7,091 bases of DNA from an uncultured Bacteroidales bacterium (GTDB lineage: Bacteria > Bacteroidota > Bacteroidia > Bacteroidales > JAUNSR01): contig CAMTOW010000102.1 in the NCBI GenBank assembly GCA_947074245.1, forward strand, positions 1 to 7,091. The letters run 5' to 3'. The notes under the pieces were generated by a model that was given only the letters and a program-made list of their open reading frames with translations, was not told the origin of the DNA and ran no database searches. Position 1 is the stretch's first letter, and the number at the start of each line of letters is the position of its first letter. Shown here piece after piece: positions 6,500-7,091 of the stretch. Both the position numbers and the translations under genes were made by a program.

Positions 6500-7091
6500 A
6501 TATAGTTTAAGATCGGCAAGGATAATGAAAAGCCGACATTCTTAAACTTGGCGTTTTCGAAACCGCAGAATACGCCGATACGCATCAGGTCTTTTGCGCC
6601 GATCGAATAACCCACTTCGGTGAAATTCTTACGGGGAATCTGAATGCTTTTGAGGTGGACTCCTTCCCGAAACGGCAAGGGTTGCATAAACGGAATCCGT
6701 TTAAGCAGGATATATTCCGACAACCAACTCAGGTGCATCTCGCCCCATTGCTGATCGGTCGAATAGCCGTAGTTGTCGATCAACAGGAAGCTTCGGTCGA
6801 ATCCCTTATCGCCGATCCACAGTTGATTGATGTTGAAATGTTTATAATCGGGAAAATAAACCCGTTTCTTAAACAGATAACTCCCGCCTGCCAGTTTATA
6901 GTCGATATCATTGAACGCATCGATCCGGATCACCTGCTCGATTCCGAGATCGATTCGCGAATAGGACGCGCTGCGGGTATCATCGGTTGGGACAGCGATA
7001 CGATAATTAAATAGGAAAGTCGGCGAAACCGCTTTGGTATAACGCTTCACTCCTTTATCGATCGTATAATACTGCCGCGGTGTATAGCGAA
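6484..7091 (-). CDS. DUF5686 family outer-membrane-type protein (C-terminal part)
   Basis: Translation from the right edge gives 201 residues ending in a TGA whose complement lies at 6484-6486; the 5' part is outside the window. A GTG at 7050 is not the start, because the frame continues open to base 7091 with family-like sequence (RYTPRQYYTIDKG). Recognisable C-terminal DUF5686 features are HFNINQ, a LIDNYGYSTDQQWGEMHLSW segment, ILLKRIPFMQPLPFREG and a final FSLSLPIL strand. Alternating polar and hydrophobic residues fit beta strands of an outer-membrane barrel. Full-length members of the family are, as I recall, about 800 or more residues, with an N-terminal carboxypeptidase-regulatory-like domain that would lie to the right. 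Function is unassigned. It converges on the DUF2293 gene with a 16-bp overlap of coding ends, leaving no room for a separate terminator between them. Confidence 0.82.
   Translation of the reverse strand, partial: RYTPRQYYTIDKGVKRYTKAVSPTFLFNYRIAVPTDDTRSASYSRIDLGIEQVIRIDAFNDIDYKLAGGSYLFKKRVYFPDYKHFNINQLWIGDKGFDRSFLLIDNYGYSTDQQWGEMHLSWLSEYILLKRIPFMQPLPFREGVHLKSIQIPRKNFTEVGYSIGAKDLMRIGVFCGFENAKFKNVGFSLSLPILNYIQSSR

Noticed and set aside
7050..7050. GTG at 7050 (minus) as the start of the DUF5686 gene
   Set aside because: The same frame stays open to the window edge and known members are far longer, so the gene begins outside the window.

Overview
The window looks like a piece of a Bacteroidota chromosome, most likely order Bacteroidales. 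Three things point there. The protein families (GT117/DUF2723, DUF3098, DUF5686, and a TPR-membrane-HTH regulator) are typical of that phylum. Upstream regions carry TAnnTTTG-type -7 boxes in place of sigma70 -10 boxes. Start codons lack obvious Shine-Dalgarno sequences and have A-rich leaders. The species cannot be named from the sequence.

Layout. Bases 1-50 are not genomic: they are the indexed Illumina P7/TruSeq adapter fused to the contig end. Bases 51-724 (minus) hold a cupin-fold lipoprotein that lacks its C-terminus because the contig stops. A 152-bp AT-rich divergent intergenic region (725-876) separates it from a plus-strand regulator (877-2151) with a lipobox, helical repeats, one membrane helix, a coiled coil and a C-terminal LuxR-like HTH. 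A 156-bp gap (2152-2307) holds a predicted promoter centred inside a nested inverted repeat. It leads into a 1036-residue GT117 (DUF2723) membrane glycosyltransferase (2308-5418), followed 4 bp later by a DUF3098 two-helix membrane protein (5423-5776). A -7-like box overlaps the DUF3098 stop codon and precedes a DUF2293 protein (5804-6499). That gene converges on, and overlaps by 16 bp, the 3' end of a DUF5686 outer-membrane-type gene (6484-7091, minus), which runs off the right edge.

How the genes may work together. The GT117 and DUF3098 genes are close enough to be co-transcribed; DUF2293 may read through from them or use its own promoter. Most products are predicted to be in or on the envelope: two lipoprotein-type signals, two inner-membrane proteins and one outer-membrane-type protein. 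The regulator and the cupin lipoprotein are divergent neighbours, so the regulator could control the shared intergenic region; this is inference only.

I found no tRNA, rRNA, CRISPR array, transposase or integrase. The window looks like ordinary chromosome with conserved but poorly characterised genes. The items most worth checking are the adapter at the left end, the inverted repeat around the GT117 promoter, and the membrane-anchored regulator.
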